Source: Soehngenia sp. (GTDB lineage Bacteria > Bacillota > Clostridia > Tissierellales > Tissierellaceae). From it: a DNA stretch of 64,000 nt. The notes below the pieces were generated by a model. That model was given only the letters and a program-made list of their open reading frames with translations, was not told the DNA's origin and searched no databases. The stretch covers positions 84,545 through 148,544 of the forward strand of contig JAGXFX010000001.1 of NCBI GenBank assembly GCA_024637045.1. The letters are read 5' to 3'. Made by a program: the position numbers and the translations under genes. Each line of letters opens with the position of its first letter. The first letter of the stretch is position 1. Below are positions 36,801-45,105 of the stretch, piece by piece.

Positions 36801-37347
36801 TGGAAATATTGAATCCATTGGATATGATCTTTATGTAAAATATCTTGGACAGGCTGTAAGAAAGCTTAAGGGAGACAAGATTGAAGAAAAACTTGATACA
36901 ACTGTGGACATTAAGGTGGATGGATATATTTCAGGTAATTATATACCAGATGAAGAGCAGAAACTTGAAATATACAAGAGAATTTCAACAATCGAGTCCA
37001 TGGATGACTATAGGGAGCTAATTGATGAGCTGATTGACAGATTTGGAGATCTTCCCAAACCAGTTGAAAACCTTATGAACATATCATATATAAGGGGAAT
37101 GGGGAGCAGAAACCACATAACAAATATAATACAAATTGACAAGAAAGTTAGAATTGACTACGAAAATGTTGACCAGATAAAGCTGGATCTGATACAGATG
37201 CTTACAGAGAAATATGGACCTGCAGTTTCATTTGATCTTTCAAATCAGCCAAGTATAAGCCTAGTGATAAAGGGAGATGTAATTAACAGGCTGAAGGAAT
37301 TTTTTGAGGGCATTGACAATTTTGCTCAACTGGGTAATAGTGTATAG
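33823..37347 (+). CDS. mfd: transcription-repair coupling factor
   Basis: At 1174 residues this is a full-length Mfd. It removes RNA polymerase stalled at DNA lesions and recruits UvrA. Order: UvrB-like N-terminal module, RNA-polymerase-interacting CarD-like domain near residues 500-570 (ESDYIVHENYGIGQYLG), RecG-type helicase with Walker A GDVGYGKTEVA and IVDEEQRFGVKHKEKLK, then a C-terminal autoinhibitory domain. A GGGAGG ribosome binding site precedes the start. Confidence 0.97.
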   Translation: MKDFLIDPLLNLKPYKKLLQDIENGTSPLSTHGLMEENLGHFLCGLKSHTDRQILLLTHNETKARQIFEDIRTILPEQKVRLYPAKDTILYDVDAFSSERTHQRLEVLSCLIENKSMLVIASIESLSDHIISRDSFQSFSLNIKLGKEASLVELTSGLVSAGYERVSLVEQTGQFSIRGGILDVFPPNVEYPVRIEFFDTEVDSIRTFDWRDQRSVDVIDEVDIFPVSEVIIPAAERIEIAGRLIKELEEFKSKTDAGETRDKASDKFGKYIDALEEGSHITNKDLLIPYLPKRLMGTLIDFFQESSLIMLDEPKRIREKYEGVTEEFHGRTIDLLQVGEVLKSHLELKYDYEDLISEIKNRTVVTSASFLKQDHDFSPKAIVRFTMRTIPVYHGKLDLLKEDLDRYLYKGYKIIVMAGTPDRGKRLKETLMDIGIVSDFYGSREKTIQSGQVFIAEGSLKAGFEYEEMKLAVITDKEIYGAGKKKTRKKSKRLKDSGEKLQFSDLNESDYIVHENYGIGQYLGVSQLAVQGVKKDYLMIQYKGKDRLYLPIEQMTMIQKYIGSDSIKPKVNKLSGSEWSKTKTRTKKAIEEMAIDLLQLYAKREKVEGYQFSTDTTWQREFEDFFPYEETHGQQTSIQDIKEDMETKKPMDRLLCGDVGYGKTEVALRAAFKAVMDSKQVAILVPTTILAQQHYNTIVERLGNFPVTVAMLSRFRTRKEQQASIEMLRKGMMDIVVGTHRLLSKDVVFKDLGLLIVDEEQRFGVKHKEKLKKLKENVDVLTLTATPIPRTLHMSLVGIRDMSVIEEPPEERYPIQTYVTEYNKTLIKDAIQREISRGGQVYYVYNRVETIDKVTMELRELVPEAEFAIAHGQMAERELEQVMMDFMNKETNVLVCTTIIETGLDIPNVNTIIIHDADKFGLSQLYQLRGRVGRSNRLAFSYFLYQKDKVLSEVAEKRLRAIKEFTEFGSGFKIAMRDLEIRGAGNLLGVEQHGNIESIGYDLYVKYLGQAVRKLKGDKIEEKLDTTVDIKVDGYISGNYIPDEEQKLEIYKRISTIESMDDYRELIDELIDRFGDLPKPVENLMNISYIRGMGSRNHITNIIQIDKKVRIDYENVDQIKLDLIQMLTEKYGPAVSFDLSNQPSISLVIKGDVINRLKEFFEGIDNFAQLGNSV

Positions 37348-37389
37348 AGTGAAATAATCTAGCAACATAGAGAGGATGTTAATTTTAAA

Positions 37390-38307
37390 ATGAATAAGGC
37401 GTTGAAACTTATTATGATAATTATGATGGCTTCAGTGGTACTTTCAGGATGCTCAACAGATACTGAGGGACTTGTAGCTGAAGTTGATGGACAACCGATA
37501 ACCCAGGAAGAGTTTGATAAGGACTTTCAGGTATACAAGGATCTTTACGAAAGACAACTGGGAGAAGGAGCTCTTGAACAAGAAGGAATCGACGGAAAGA
37601 CAATGGGTGAGAGTCTGGAGGAAAGCATTCTGGAAAAACTGATCATGGAAAAACTAATCCAGGATGACAATGAAGAAAAGGGAATAGAGGTAACAGAAGA
37701 GGACCTACAGGTATATATTGATGAATACAAGGAATCCATTGGAGGAGAGGAAAGCTATCAGCAGTTTCTTCAGTCGAACAATCTCTCGGAGGAGTATTTT
37801 GTTGATAACATGAGGAAGGAATTACAAGGACAAAAGAATAAAGAAAATTTTCTCGGTGGAGTAACTGTGAGCGAAGAAGAAGCAATGGAATACTATGAAA
37901 CAAACGGTGAAGACATTGTAGAAATAAATGCCAGCCACATACTTCTTGGCAGTGAAGAAGAAGCGCTTAGTGTGGTGGCGAGATTAGATTCAGGTGAAGA
38001 TTTTGCCCAATTGGCAACTGCTAAATCAATGGATAGCGTCTCAGCAGTAAACGGTGGAAACCTTGGTTACTTTGGGAAAGGTCAGATGATTCCGGAATTC
38101 GAAGAAGTAGCATTTCAATTGGAAGAAGGCGAAATCAGTAATGTAGTAAAAACTGAGGTTGGGTATCATATAATAAAGGTTCAGGACAAAAAAGAAAACT
38201 TTGAAGAGCTTCAGGATAAGATAATATCATTAATTAAGGAACAGGCATACTTTGAATATGTTCAATCTCTGAGAGAAGAGGCTACAATCGAGAGCTATAG
38301 TAATTAA
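37390..38307 (+). CDS. PrsA/SurA-type peptidyl-prolyl isomerase lipoprotein
   Basis: This 305-residue protein has a lipoprotein signal peptide with lipobox VLSGC (Cys21). A SurA-like N-terminal chaperone region and a parvulin domain near residues 178-265 (ASHILLGSEEEA, NGGNLGYFGKGQM, VGYHIIKV) follow. It probably folds secreted proteins on the outer face of the membrane. It follows mfd, as in many Clostridia. Confidence 0.92.
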   Translation: MNKALKLIMIIMMASVVLSGCSTDTEGLVAEVDGQPITQEEFDKDFQVYKDLYERQLGEGALEQEGIDGKTMGESLEESILEKLIMEKLIQDDNEEKGIEVTEEDLQVYIDEYKESIGGEESYQQFLQSNNLSEEYFVDNMRKELQGQKNKENFLGGVTVSEEEAMEYYETNGEDIVEINASHILLGSEEEALSVVARLDSGEDFAQLATAKSMDSVSAVNGGNLGYFGKGQMIPEFEEVAFQLEEGEISNVVKTEVGYHIIKVQDKKENFEELQDKIISLIKEQAYFEYVQSLREEATIESYSN

Positions 38308-38366
38308 TAAATAATGGGTTGTCAATACAATCCATTATTCAGGAAAGACACAGGAGGATAATAGGA

Positions 38367-39977
38367 ATGTCGAAGGGGCATAGCTTTTTAAGAGGAGCGG
38401 CAATACTGGGAGCTGCAGGAATTCTTGTAAAGATTCTTGGAGCCATTTACAGGATTCCACTTTCCAATATAATTAAATCAGAAGGATTGGGATACTATCA
38501 GACTGCATACCCATTTTACGTACTGCTATTGACCATATCAACAGCGGGAGTTCCCGTTGCAATAGCAAAACTAGTATCCGAAAAACGAGCTCAAGGAGAT
38601 TACGCAGGTGCTCACAAGGTTTTCAAGGTAGCCCTATTTGGTCTCATTGGCCTGGGCTTTTTAACAGCTATGGTAATCGCGTTTGGAGCAAAACACATAG
38701 TCAATTACCTGGGAAATGTGAATGCATATTATGCATTGATAGCATTGGTACCCGCCCTGTTTTTTGTACCCATAATGTCCGCTTTCAGGGGATTCTTCCA
38801 GGGAAGACAGAGCATGCTTCCAACGGCACTTTCACAAATAACCGAGCAGCTGTTTAGAGTAATCACAGGACTTGGACTGACATATCTTCTCTTGGACAAG
38901 GGAATTCCAATAGCAGCAGGTGGAGCTTCCTTCGGAGGATCCATGGGAGCAATAATGGGTCTGGCAATAATAGCATTTATTTATTTCAAGAGAAGAGCCT
39001 CCATAATGGAAGAAATTGGAGAAAGCACAACTACTCGTTATTATCCAGTAAGAGAAATTGCAAGAGATTTACTGCTTATAGCAATACCAATTACAATAGG
39101 TGCTGCAATAGCCCCTATTATGGACACAATAGATGCAGCATTGGTTTTAAGAAGATTGCAGGCCATTAACTATACAGCAGCCGAGGCAAATTCACTGTAC
39201 GGAGAATTAAAGGGTATGGCACAGACTCTTGTCAACCTTCCCCAAGTGTTTTCAATTGCAATCTCCATGAGTCTTGTACCAGCAATTTCCAGTGCCAGTG
39301 CCAGAAACTCGAAAAAAGAAACCAGTGATCTTATATCCAGCGGAATAAGGATGACTCTTCTGATAGGATTGCCTTCAGCAATAGGTCTTTTTGTTCTTTC
39401 AACCCCAATAGTTGCACTTTTATACTACAACAATCCACCAGAAGCAATAGCAAGCGTTGGAAATATTTTGGCATACTTGTCGCTAGGAGTAATATTCCTT
39501 ACGATGGTTCAAGCACTTACTGCCATACTTCAGGGACTGGGTAAACCCTTTGTACCTGTAAAGAACTTATTTATCGGAGCGTTGGCAAAAATTATGCTTA
39601 CTTATGTATTGACAGGAATACCAGCCATTAATATAAAAGGTGCTGCAATTAGTACTGTTGTAGCCTACGCAATAGCATCGAGTTTAAATCTATGGTATGT
39701 AATATACGTAGCCAAAGCCAAATTAAATCTTGGTTCAATACTTTTAAAACCACTGATTTCAGCTATAGGAATGGGAATTATAGCAAGAGTTTCATATATG
39801 GTTCTTGCAGGACCAATTGGAGGAAGACCAGCGACACTTGTAGCAGTGCTTCTTGGCATAGTGGTATACGGAGTATTGTTGCTGTTAACAGGAACACTTA
39901 CAGACGAGGACCTTGATCTTATTCCAAAAGGGGACAAGTTCAGAAAGATAGTTAAGAGATTTGATAAATGGTCTTAA
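38367..39977 (+). CDS. spoVB: SpoVB/MATE-like flippase of the MVF superfamily
   Basis: This 536-residue protein has about 14 predicted membrane helices and a polysaccharide-biosynthesis / MviN-like N-terminus (GAAGILVKILGAIYRIPL). Family members (SpoVB, YabM) flip lipid-linked cell-wall precursors. ATG 38367 follows AGGAGGATAATAGGA; the in-frame ATG at 38319 lacks a ribosome binding site. Whether it acts in cortex synthesis or vegetative wall export cannot be told. Confidence 0.88.
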   Translation: MSKGHSFLRGAAILGAAGILVKILGAIYRIPLSNIIKSEGLGYYQTAYPFYVLLLTISTAGVPVAIAKLVSEKRAQGDYAGAHKVFKVALFGLIGLGFLTAMVIAFGAKHIVNYLGNVNAYYALIALVPALFFVPIMSAFRGFFQGRQSMLPTALSQITEQLFRVITGLGLTYLLLDKGIPIAAGGASFGGSMGAIMGLAIIAFIYFKRRASIMEEIGESTTTRYYPVREIARDLLLIAIPITIGAAIAPIMDTIDAALVLRRLQAINYTAAEANSLYGELKGMAQTLVNLPQVFSIAISMSLVPAISSASARNSKKETSDLISSGIRMTLLIGLPSAIGLFVLSTPIVALLYYNNPPEAIASVGNILAYLSLGVIFLTMVQALTAILQGLGKPFVPVKNLFIGALAKIMLTYVLTGIPAINIKGAAISTVVAYAIASSLNLWYVIYVAKAKLNLGSILLKPLISAIGMGIIARVSYMVLAGPIGGRPATLVAVLLGIVVYGVLLLLTGTLTDEDLDLIPKGDKFRKIVKRFDKWS

Positions 39978-39989
39978 AGGAGAATAGCT

Positions 39990-41465
39990 ATGAGTAAAAT
40001 ATTTGTTGTGGGGCTGGGCCCAGGAAATATTAACGATCTTACCCTTGGAGCAATAATGAGAATGGAAAGTGGAAAACCCAATTATCTGAGAACAGAAAGA
40101 CATCCTTCTGTGGAGTATATGAAGGAAAAAGAGATTGAGTATATGGCTTTTGACAGTATTTATGACAGCGAGGAGAGCTTTGAGAAGGTCTATGAACAAA
40201 TAGTTTCGAAACTCCTGGCTGCTGTAAAAATCCAGGGTGAAATAAACTATTTTGTTCCGGGGAATCCAATGGTTGCGGAGAATACTGTCAGAATGCTTCT
40301 AAACCAAAATGAATGTCAGGTACAGATAATATCGGGGATGAGTTTTATTGAACCCATTCTTGAAATTGCCAAGGCTGATCCGGTAGATGGCCTTAAGGTT
40401 CTTGATGCAATAGGTCTCGAGGGATCACAGGTGGACATTAACTCACACCAGATATTTACTCAGGTATATAATTCAAGAGTCATGTCAGAGACCAAGTTGG
40501 TATTAATGGACATTTTACCTTCTGATTATGATGTGATACTTATACACAATGGTGGAATGGGAGACAGGGAATTAATTGAGAGAATACCCTTGCACGAAAT
40601 AGACAGATCAGATTACATTGGTGCACTCACAAGTCTTTTTGTGCCTAAGGCAGATAAAAACAAACACAAAATATATGACTTCAACGATATTTTGGATATT
40701 ATGAAAAGGCTCCGAGCAGAAGATGGGTGCCCCTGGGATCGTGAACAGGACCATTTAAGCATAAGGGGAGCAGTTCTGGAGGAAGCCTATGAATTGGTAG
40801 AGGCACTCGAGGAGGATGATCCTGATCATATTGTGGAAGAATTGGGTGATTTACTGCTTCAGGTGGTCTTTCACGCACAAATTGGACATGAAAATGGTGA
40901 TTTCAACCCTATTCAAGTGACAAGTTCCCTCGCAAACAAGTTAATTACTAGGCATCCACACGTTTATTTTGAAAAAAATGTAGATAATTCCGATGAAGTA
41001 GTATATAATTGGAATAAGATAAAGTATGCAAACAGGAATATTACTACGCTTTCAGAGAAATTGAGAAATGTTCCCAGGTTGCCAGCTCTCCTCAGAAGCA
41101 ATAAAGTCCAGGAGAAAGCAGCTGAAGTCGGATTTGACTGGGATATGATTGAAGGACCGGCAGACAAGGTCAGCGAAGAGCTGAGAGAAGTCCTTGAAGC
41201 CGCTTCAATTCACGGATCCGGAAGCTTGGTCGTAGAAAGTGAAATTGGAGATTTGCTGTTTGCTGCTGTAAACCTATCCAGATTTCTAGAGGTCAATCCC
41301 GAGGTAGCATTGGGTAGAACCATTGAAAAATTCACAAAAAGATTAGAGGAAATGGAGTACATGGCTGATAGAATGGGTATAGTTATGGAAGAAATGACCT
41401 TGGAGGAACTAGATAGCCTCTGGGATAAGGTGAAGCTCCAGGAAAAAGGAGATAACCAAGACTGA
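39990..41465 (+). CDS. mazG: MazG nucleotide pyrophosphohydrolase with N-terminal tetrapyrrole-methylase-like domain (YabN)
   Basis: This 491-residue fusion has a SAM-binding tetrapyrrole-methylase-like domain (residues 1-220, VVGLGPGNINDLTLGA) and a MazG domain from ~230. The MazG part shows CPWDREQDHLSIRGAVLEEAYELVEAL and EELGDLLLQVVFHA. MazG removes non-canonical or excess NTPs. The fusion is the standard Firmicute YabN architecture. The next gene, hup, starts 47 bp later. Confidence 0.94.
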   Translation: MSKIFVVGLGPGNINDLTLGAIMRMESGKPNYLRTERHPSVEYMKEKEIEYMAFDSIYDSEESFEKVYEQIVSKLLAAVKIQGEINYFVPGNPMVAENTVRMLLNQNECQVQIISGMSFIEPILEIAKADPVDGLKVLDAIGLEGSQVDINSHQIFTQVYNSRVMSETKLVLMDILPSDYDVILIHNGGMGDRELIERIPLHEIDRSDYIGALTSLFVPKADKNKHKIYDFNDILDIMKRLRAEDGCPWDREQDHLSIRGAVLEEAYELVEALEEDDPDHIVEELGDLLLQVVFHAQIGHENGDFNPIQVTSSLANKLITRHPHVYFEKNVDNSDEVVYNWNKIKYANRNITTLSEKLRNVPRLPALLRSNKVQEKAAEVGFDWDMIEGPADKVSEELREVLEAASIHGSGSLVVESEIGDLLFAAVNLSRFLEVNPEVALGRTIEKFTKRLEEMEYMADRMGIVMEEMTLEELDSLWDKVKLQEKGDNQD

Positions 41466-41512
41466 TTATGGTTGGTATTTCTAGAAAATAAAAAAACAAG
41501 GAGGAATTATTA

Positions 41513-41809
41513 ATGAACAAAGCAGAACTTATTGCAAGCATCGCGGAAAAGAGTAATCTTACTAAAAAGGATGCAGAAGCAGCACTAAACGCATTCATGG
41601 GATCAGTAGAGGAATCATTGGCAGCAGGTAATAAAGTACAACTTGTAGGATTCGGAACTTTCGAGGTAAGAGAAAGAAAAGCTAGAGAAGGTAGAAACCC
41701 TAGAAATCCTGAAGAAGTCATTAAGATTCCAGCATCAAAAGCACCTGTATTTAAAGCAGGAAAAGCACTAAAAGAAAGTGTAAATGTAAAAAAAGGCAAA
41801 AAGAAATAA
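41513..41809 (+). CDS. hup: HU-family DNA-binding protein
   Basis: This 98-residue histone-like protein begins [22 protein letters not shown] and contains the beta-arm motif [21 protein letters not shown] (an N at the usual PQTG position). The C-terminal KKGKKK tail is slightly longer than usual. It bends and compacts DNA. A terminator follows. Confidence 0.95.
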   Translation: MNKAELIASIAEKSNLTKKDAEAALNAFMGSVEESLAAGNKVQLVGFGTFEVRERKAREGRNPRNPEEVIKIPASKAPVFKAGKALKESVNVKKGKKK

Positions 41810-41818
41810 AAAAACAGG

Positions 41819-41847
41819 AAATCAGGTCTTTGACCTGATTTTTTTTG
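41819..41847 (+). terminator. rho-independent terminator after hup
   Basis: AAATCAGGTC-TTT-GACCTGATTT followed by further T residues. Confidence 0.88.
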
Positions 41848-41864
41848 TTGGAGGAGGGAATCGC

Positions 41865-42107
41865 ATGAGATTGGATAAGTTTCTCAAGACAGCAAGGATT
41901 ATCAAGAGAAGAACTGTTGCAAAGGAAGCTTGCGATCAAGGGAAAGTGACGATAAATGGCAGAGTTGCAAAAGCTGGAGACAATGTAAGCATAGGTGACA
42001 AGATAACTCTAAGCTTTGGAAGTGGCCAGATGAATATTGAAGTTGTGGATGTAAAAGATAACGCAAAGAAGGATGAAGCACATGAACTTTACAAATCTCT
42101 CGACTAA
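41865..42107 (+). CDS. rqcP: S4-domain RNA-binding protein RqcP (YabO/Hsp15-like)
   Basis: This 80-residue S4-domain protein starts MRLDKFLKTARIIKRRTVAKEAC. In Firmicutes it works with RqcH in Ala-tailing of stalled nascent chains on 50S ribosomes. In Bacillus yabP and yabQ follow; here neither is present and divIC comes next. Confidence 0.92.
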   Translation: MRLDKFLKTARIIKRRTVAKEACDQGKVTINGRVAKAGDNVSIGDKITLSFGSGQMNIEVVDVKDNAKKDEAHELYKSLD

Positions 42108-42184
42108 TTCAAATGAAGCTTGAAAAAATCACCGATTAGTGAGATAATAAATTTGTGTATGGAGCTATTGGAAAGAGGATGGTG

Positions 42185-42523
42185 ATGCTCATGTCTGATA
42201 AAAAAACGAGAAAGAGAAAAGGAATTAGAATTATTCACGTTCTGTTGATTCTTCTTGTTATTTACGTGGGCTTTGTTATGAATCATCAAAGAAAACTTAT
42301 GAGCAACCTGCAGGAGAGAAGAGCATCAGTGGAATCAGAGATTACTAGCCTTGAAAGGGACATCAACATACTCAATGATGAAATTGGGAAAAGTGGTACC
42401 CTTGAATTTATTGAAAAGATTGCAAGAGATGATTTAGGGATGGTTAAACCACGTGAAATCATCTACATTGACAAGAGTAATAAAGGAAATGATACACTGG
42501 ATGTTTTTAAGAATGATAACTGA
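42185..42523 (+). CDS. divIC: septum formation initiator DivIC/FtsB-like
   Basis: This 112-residue bitopic protein has a basic N-terminal cytoplasmic tail (KKTRKRKG), one membrane helix near residues 18-36 and an extracellular coiled coil (residues 40-80). The architecture and the position between rqcP and yabR identify it as the DivIC homologue of the divisome. ATG 42185 is six bases after GAGG; several other in-frame starts exist upstream (42155, 42179) and downstream (42191). Confidence 0.85.
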   Translation: MLMSDKKTRKRKGIRIIHVLLILLVIYVGFVMNHQRKLMSNLQERRASVESEITSLERDINILNDEIGKSGTLEFIEKIARDDLGMVKPREIIYIDKSNKGNDTLDVFKNDN

Positions 42524-42585
42524 TTGACATGGGTCATTTAGTACTATATACTTGACCTAAACCAATATTTTTAAGGAGGAGTAAT

Positions 42586-43008
42586 TTGTCTATGTCCGTT
42601 TCAGTTGGAGAAATCGTTGAGGGTACAGTAACAGGTATTACTAATTTTGGTGCATTTGTGTCATTGCCAGGAGGGAAGAGTGGACTGGTACATATTTCAG
42701 AAGTATCCCACGATTATGTAGAAAAAGTATCTGATTACTTAAAGAAGGATGAAAAAATTAAAGTTAAGGTTTTATCAATTTCCTCGGATGGGAAAATTAG
42801 TCTTTCTGTAAGACAAGCAAAGCCTAAAACTAGTAAGCCAGTAGAGATAGATTGGGCTAAACCAGATGACAGGCAAAAAAACATGTCTTTTGAAGATATG
42901 TTGAACAGCTACTTGAAAGACAGCAGTGAAAAGATGGATCAGATTAAAACCAAAGATGGCAGAAAAAGCTATGGCGTTAAAGGTAAAAAAGCCAGTAACG
43001 ACGATTAA
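42586..43008 (+). CDS. S1-domain RNA-binding protein (YabR-like)
   Basis: This 140-residue protein has one S1 domain at residues 5-75 (GEIVEGTVTGITNFGAFVSL) and a charged, probably disordered tail. YabR-type proteins bind RNA or ribosomes; the exact role is unclear. TTG 42586 has ideal spacing to AAGGAGGAG; the ATG at 42592 is second choice. Confidence 0.9.
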   Translation: MSMSVSVGEIVEGTVTGITNFGAFVSLPGGKSGLVHISEVSHDYVEKVSDYLKKDEKIKVKVLSISSDGKISLSVRQAKPKTSKPVEIDWAKPDDRQKNMSFEDMLNSYLKDSSEKMDQIKTKDGRKSYGVKGKKASNDD

Positions 43009-43010
43009 TA

Positions 43011-43034
43011 AAAAACCGGGTTTTCCGGTTTTTT
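43011..43034 (+). terminator. rho-independent terminator between the S1 gene and tilS
   Basis: AAAAACCGG-GTTTT-CCGGTTTTTT forms a short stable hairpin with a T-tract. Confidence 0.82.
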
Positions 43035-43084
43035 CTGTTTTTAATACTAAAGTAAATAGAATTCATGGGCTATTAGGTGATAGT

Positions 43085-44473
43085 ATGATCAATAAGGTAA
43101 AAAATAATATTGAAAAATATAAATTACTGGAAGACACCAAAACAGTACTTGCGGCCATATCCGGAGGACCGGATTCAATGGCTATGTTGTACAGTCTGTA
43201 TGAACTAAGACAAGAATATGGATTTAGGATTTTGGTTGCGCATGTGAATCACGGAGTAAGAGGTGAATTCGCAAAAAGGGACCAGGATTTTGTCCAGTTA
43301 ATATCGAAGGAATTGGGTCTTGAGTATTACACGACAAATGTCGATATGGTTGCTTACGGTAAAGAAAACAAGATGACATCTGAAGAAGCAGGACGTTTGT
43401 TGAGATACGGTTTCTTTAGAAAGATTCTCCAAGAAAATGGTGGAGGAAGAATTGCCGTTGCACATAACAAGAATGACCAGGCTGAAACAGTACTTCATCG
43501 GATAATAAGAGGGACTGGTTTGGATGGACTCAGGGCGATGACCATGATAAATGGAGATGTCATAAGACCTCTTCTCAATATAACCAGAGATGATATAGAG
43601 AGTTTTATTGAAGAGAAGGGTATTAGGACTGTTGTAGATCATACCAATCTTCAGACAGTCTATACGAGAAACAAGATTAGGCTCGAGCTTATTCCATATC
43701 TAAGGGATAATTTCAATCCCAACCTAGTGGACTCTCTCTATAGACTTTCAGAAATAGCACAATCAGATTTAAGTGTTCTGGAGCAGGAGATAGAAAAAAA
43801 GTACAATTTAATAGTGAAAAAAAGAACAAACAATAGTATAATCTTTAAAGGTAAAGCTTTCATGGAACAAGATGAAGGTACAGCCAGGAGAGTTGTAAGG
43901 AAAGCAATATTTGATTTATTGGGTAATCTGGATGGATTCGGCGAGGTACATATCCAAAATACAATTGATCTTTTCAGATCGGGTATAACAGGAAAAGCAG
44001 TAGATATAGGCAGAGATGTTTCTGCAATGGTATCCTATGATGACCTGATTATAAGAATTGGGCAAACTAAAAGCCAAATGATGGAAAAAACCATTCTGGA
44101 AATTGGAGAAAACAGCTTGTCTGAGTGGAAGTTGATTGTTTCCCTGGAAGAAGCAGAATTAGACTCTGATCAGAATGGATATACAACTGTATATATTGAC
44201 AGAGATAAAGTACAGGGAAGAATTTTTATCCGGCCAAGAAAAGATGGTGACAGAATCAAACCATTGGGAATGGAAGGAACAAAAAAAGTAAAGGATATTT
44301 TCATAGATAACAAAATTCCAAGAGAAGAAAGAAGCCATATTCCAATAATTGAAGACAAACAGGGTATAATTTGGATACCTGGAAATGCAATTAGCAGAGA
44401 TTATCGAGTGGATTCAAATACAAAGAGTATTTTTAAGATAACAATTAAGACGATTGAAGAGGGAAAGAATTGA
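43085..44473 (+). CDS. tilS: tRNA(Ile)-lysidine synthetase
   Basis: This 462-residue enzyme converts C34 of the CAU tRNA-Ile to lysidine, which is essential for reading AUA. The PP-loop motif AISGGPDSMAML and the HVNHGVRG segment lie near the N-terminus; the C-terminal TilS domains follow. ATG 43085 follows TTAGGTGATAGT; the longer in-frame extension upstream runs through the terminator and is rejected. AUA codons are common in this window, in keeping with the need for TilS. Confidence 0.95.
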   Translation: MINKVKNNIEKYKLLEDTKTVLAAISGGPDSMAMLYSLYELRQEYGFRILVAHVNHGVRGEFAKRDQDFVQLISKELGLEYYTTNVDMVAYGKENKMTSEEAGRLLRYGFFRKILQENGGGRIAVAHNKNDQAETVLHRIIRGTGLDGLRAMTMINGDVIRPLLNITRDDIESFIEEKGIRTVVDHTNLQTVYTRNKIRLELIPYLRDNFNPNLVDSLYRLSEIAQSDLSVLEQEIEKKYNLIVKKRTNNSIIFKGKAFMEQDEGTARRVVRKAIFDLLGNLDGFGEVHIQNTIDLFRSGITGKAVDIGRDVSAMVSYDDLIIRIGQTKSQMMEKTILEIGENSLSEWKLIVSLEEAELDSDQNGYTTVYIDRDKVQGRIFIRPRKDGDRIKPLGMEGTKKVKDIFIDNKIPREERSHIPIIEDKQGIIWIPGNAISRDYRVDSNTKSIFKITIKTIEEGKN

Positions 44474-44489
44474 CTGGGAGGAAAATAAT

Positions 44490-45026
44490 TTGAATAATCC
44501 AATTAAGGAAGTTCTTCTGACAGAGGAAGAGATCAGTGAAAGAGTGAAAAAACTTGCAGAGGAAATTTCTGAAGAATATAGAGGCAAGAATTTACTGGTT
44601 GTAGGAATTCTTAAAGGGGCTGTTATATTCCTGTCTGATCTTGTTAAAAGACTTGAATTTCCAGTGATGCTTGATTTCATGGCAGTTTCGAGTTATGGTA
44701 AATCAAGTGTTTCTACAGGCGAAGTAAGAATACTAAAAGACCTTGATTATAGTGTAGAAGGTAAGGACATTCTAATCGTAGAGGATATTATTGACACCGG
44801 ATTAACCCTTAATTACCTGAAAGACATATTGGGTAAGAGGGGAGCAGATAGTGTTAAAATCTGCACGCTGCTTGATAAGCCGGGAAGAAGAACAGTAGGT
44901 GTAAACATAGATTTTCTTGGATTTGAAATTCCAGATGAGTTTGTGGTAGGATATGGATTGGACTACAATGAGCAATATAGAAATTATCCTTTTGTGGGAG
45001 CATTGAAGGAAGAAATATACGAATGA
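44490..45026 (+). CDS. hpt: hypoxanthine phosphoribosyltransferase
   Basis: This 178-residue purine-salvage enzyme carries the PRPP motif VEDIIDTGLTL and the N-terminal ILKGAVIFLSDL. TTG 44490 lies eight bases after GGGAGG and matches the family start; an in-frame ATG at 44454 is inside tilS. It lies between tilS and ftsH, as in Bacillus. Confidence 0.95.
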   Translation: MNNPIKEVLLTEEEISERVKKLAEEISEEYRGKNLLVVGILKGAVIFLSDLVKRLEFPVMLDFMAVSSYGKSSVSTGEVRILKDLDYSVEGKDILIVEDIIDTGLTLNYLKDILGKRGADSVKICTLLDKPGRRTVGVNIDFLGFEIPDEFVVGYGLDYNEQYRNYPFVGALKEEIYE

Positions 45027-45105
45027 CCACTAATTGATAACAAGCTTCGGCTGTGTTATAATCAATAAATATTACCCATTGGAAGAGATGGAGGGAGGAC
45101 TAGTA

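Noticed and set aside
42926..43084. Longer N-terminus for TilS
   Set aside because: The extension overlaps the S1-domain gene and reads through a terminator. The PP-loop alignment fits the ATG at 43085.
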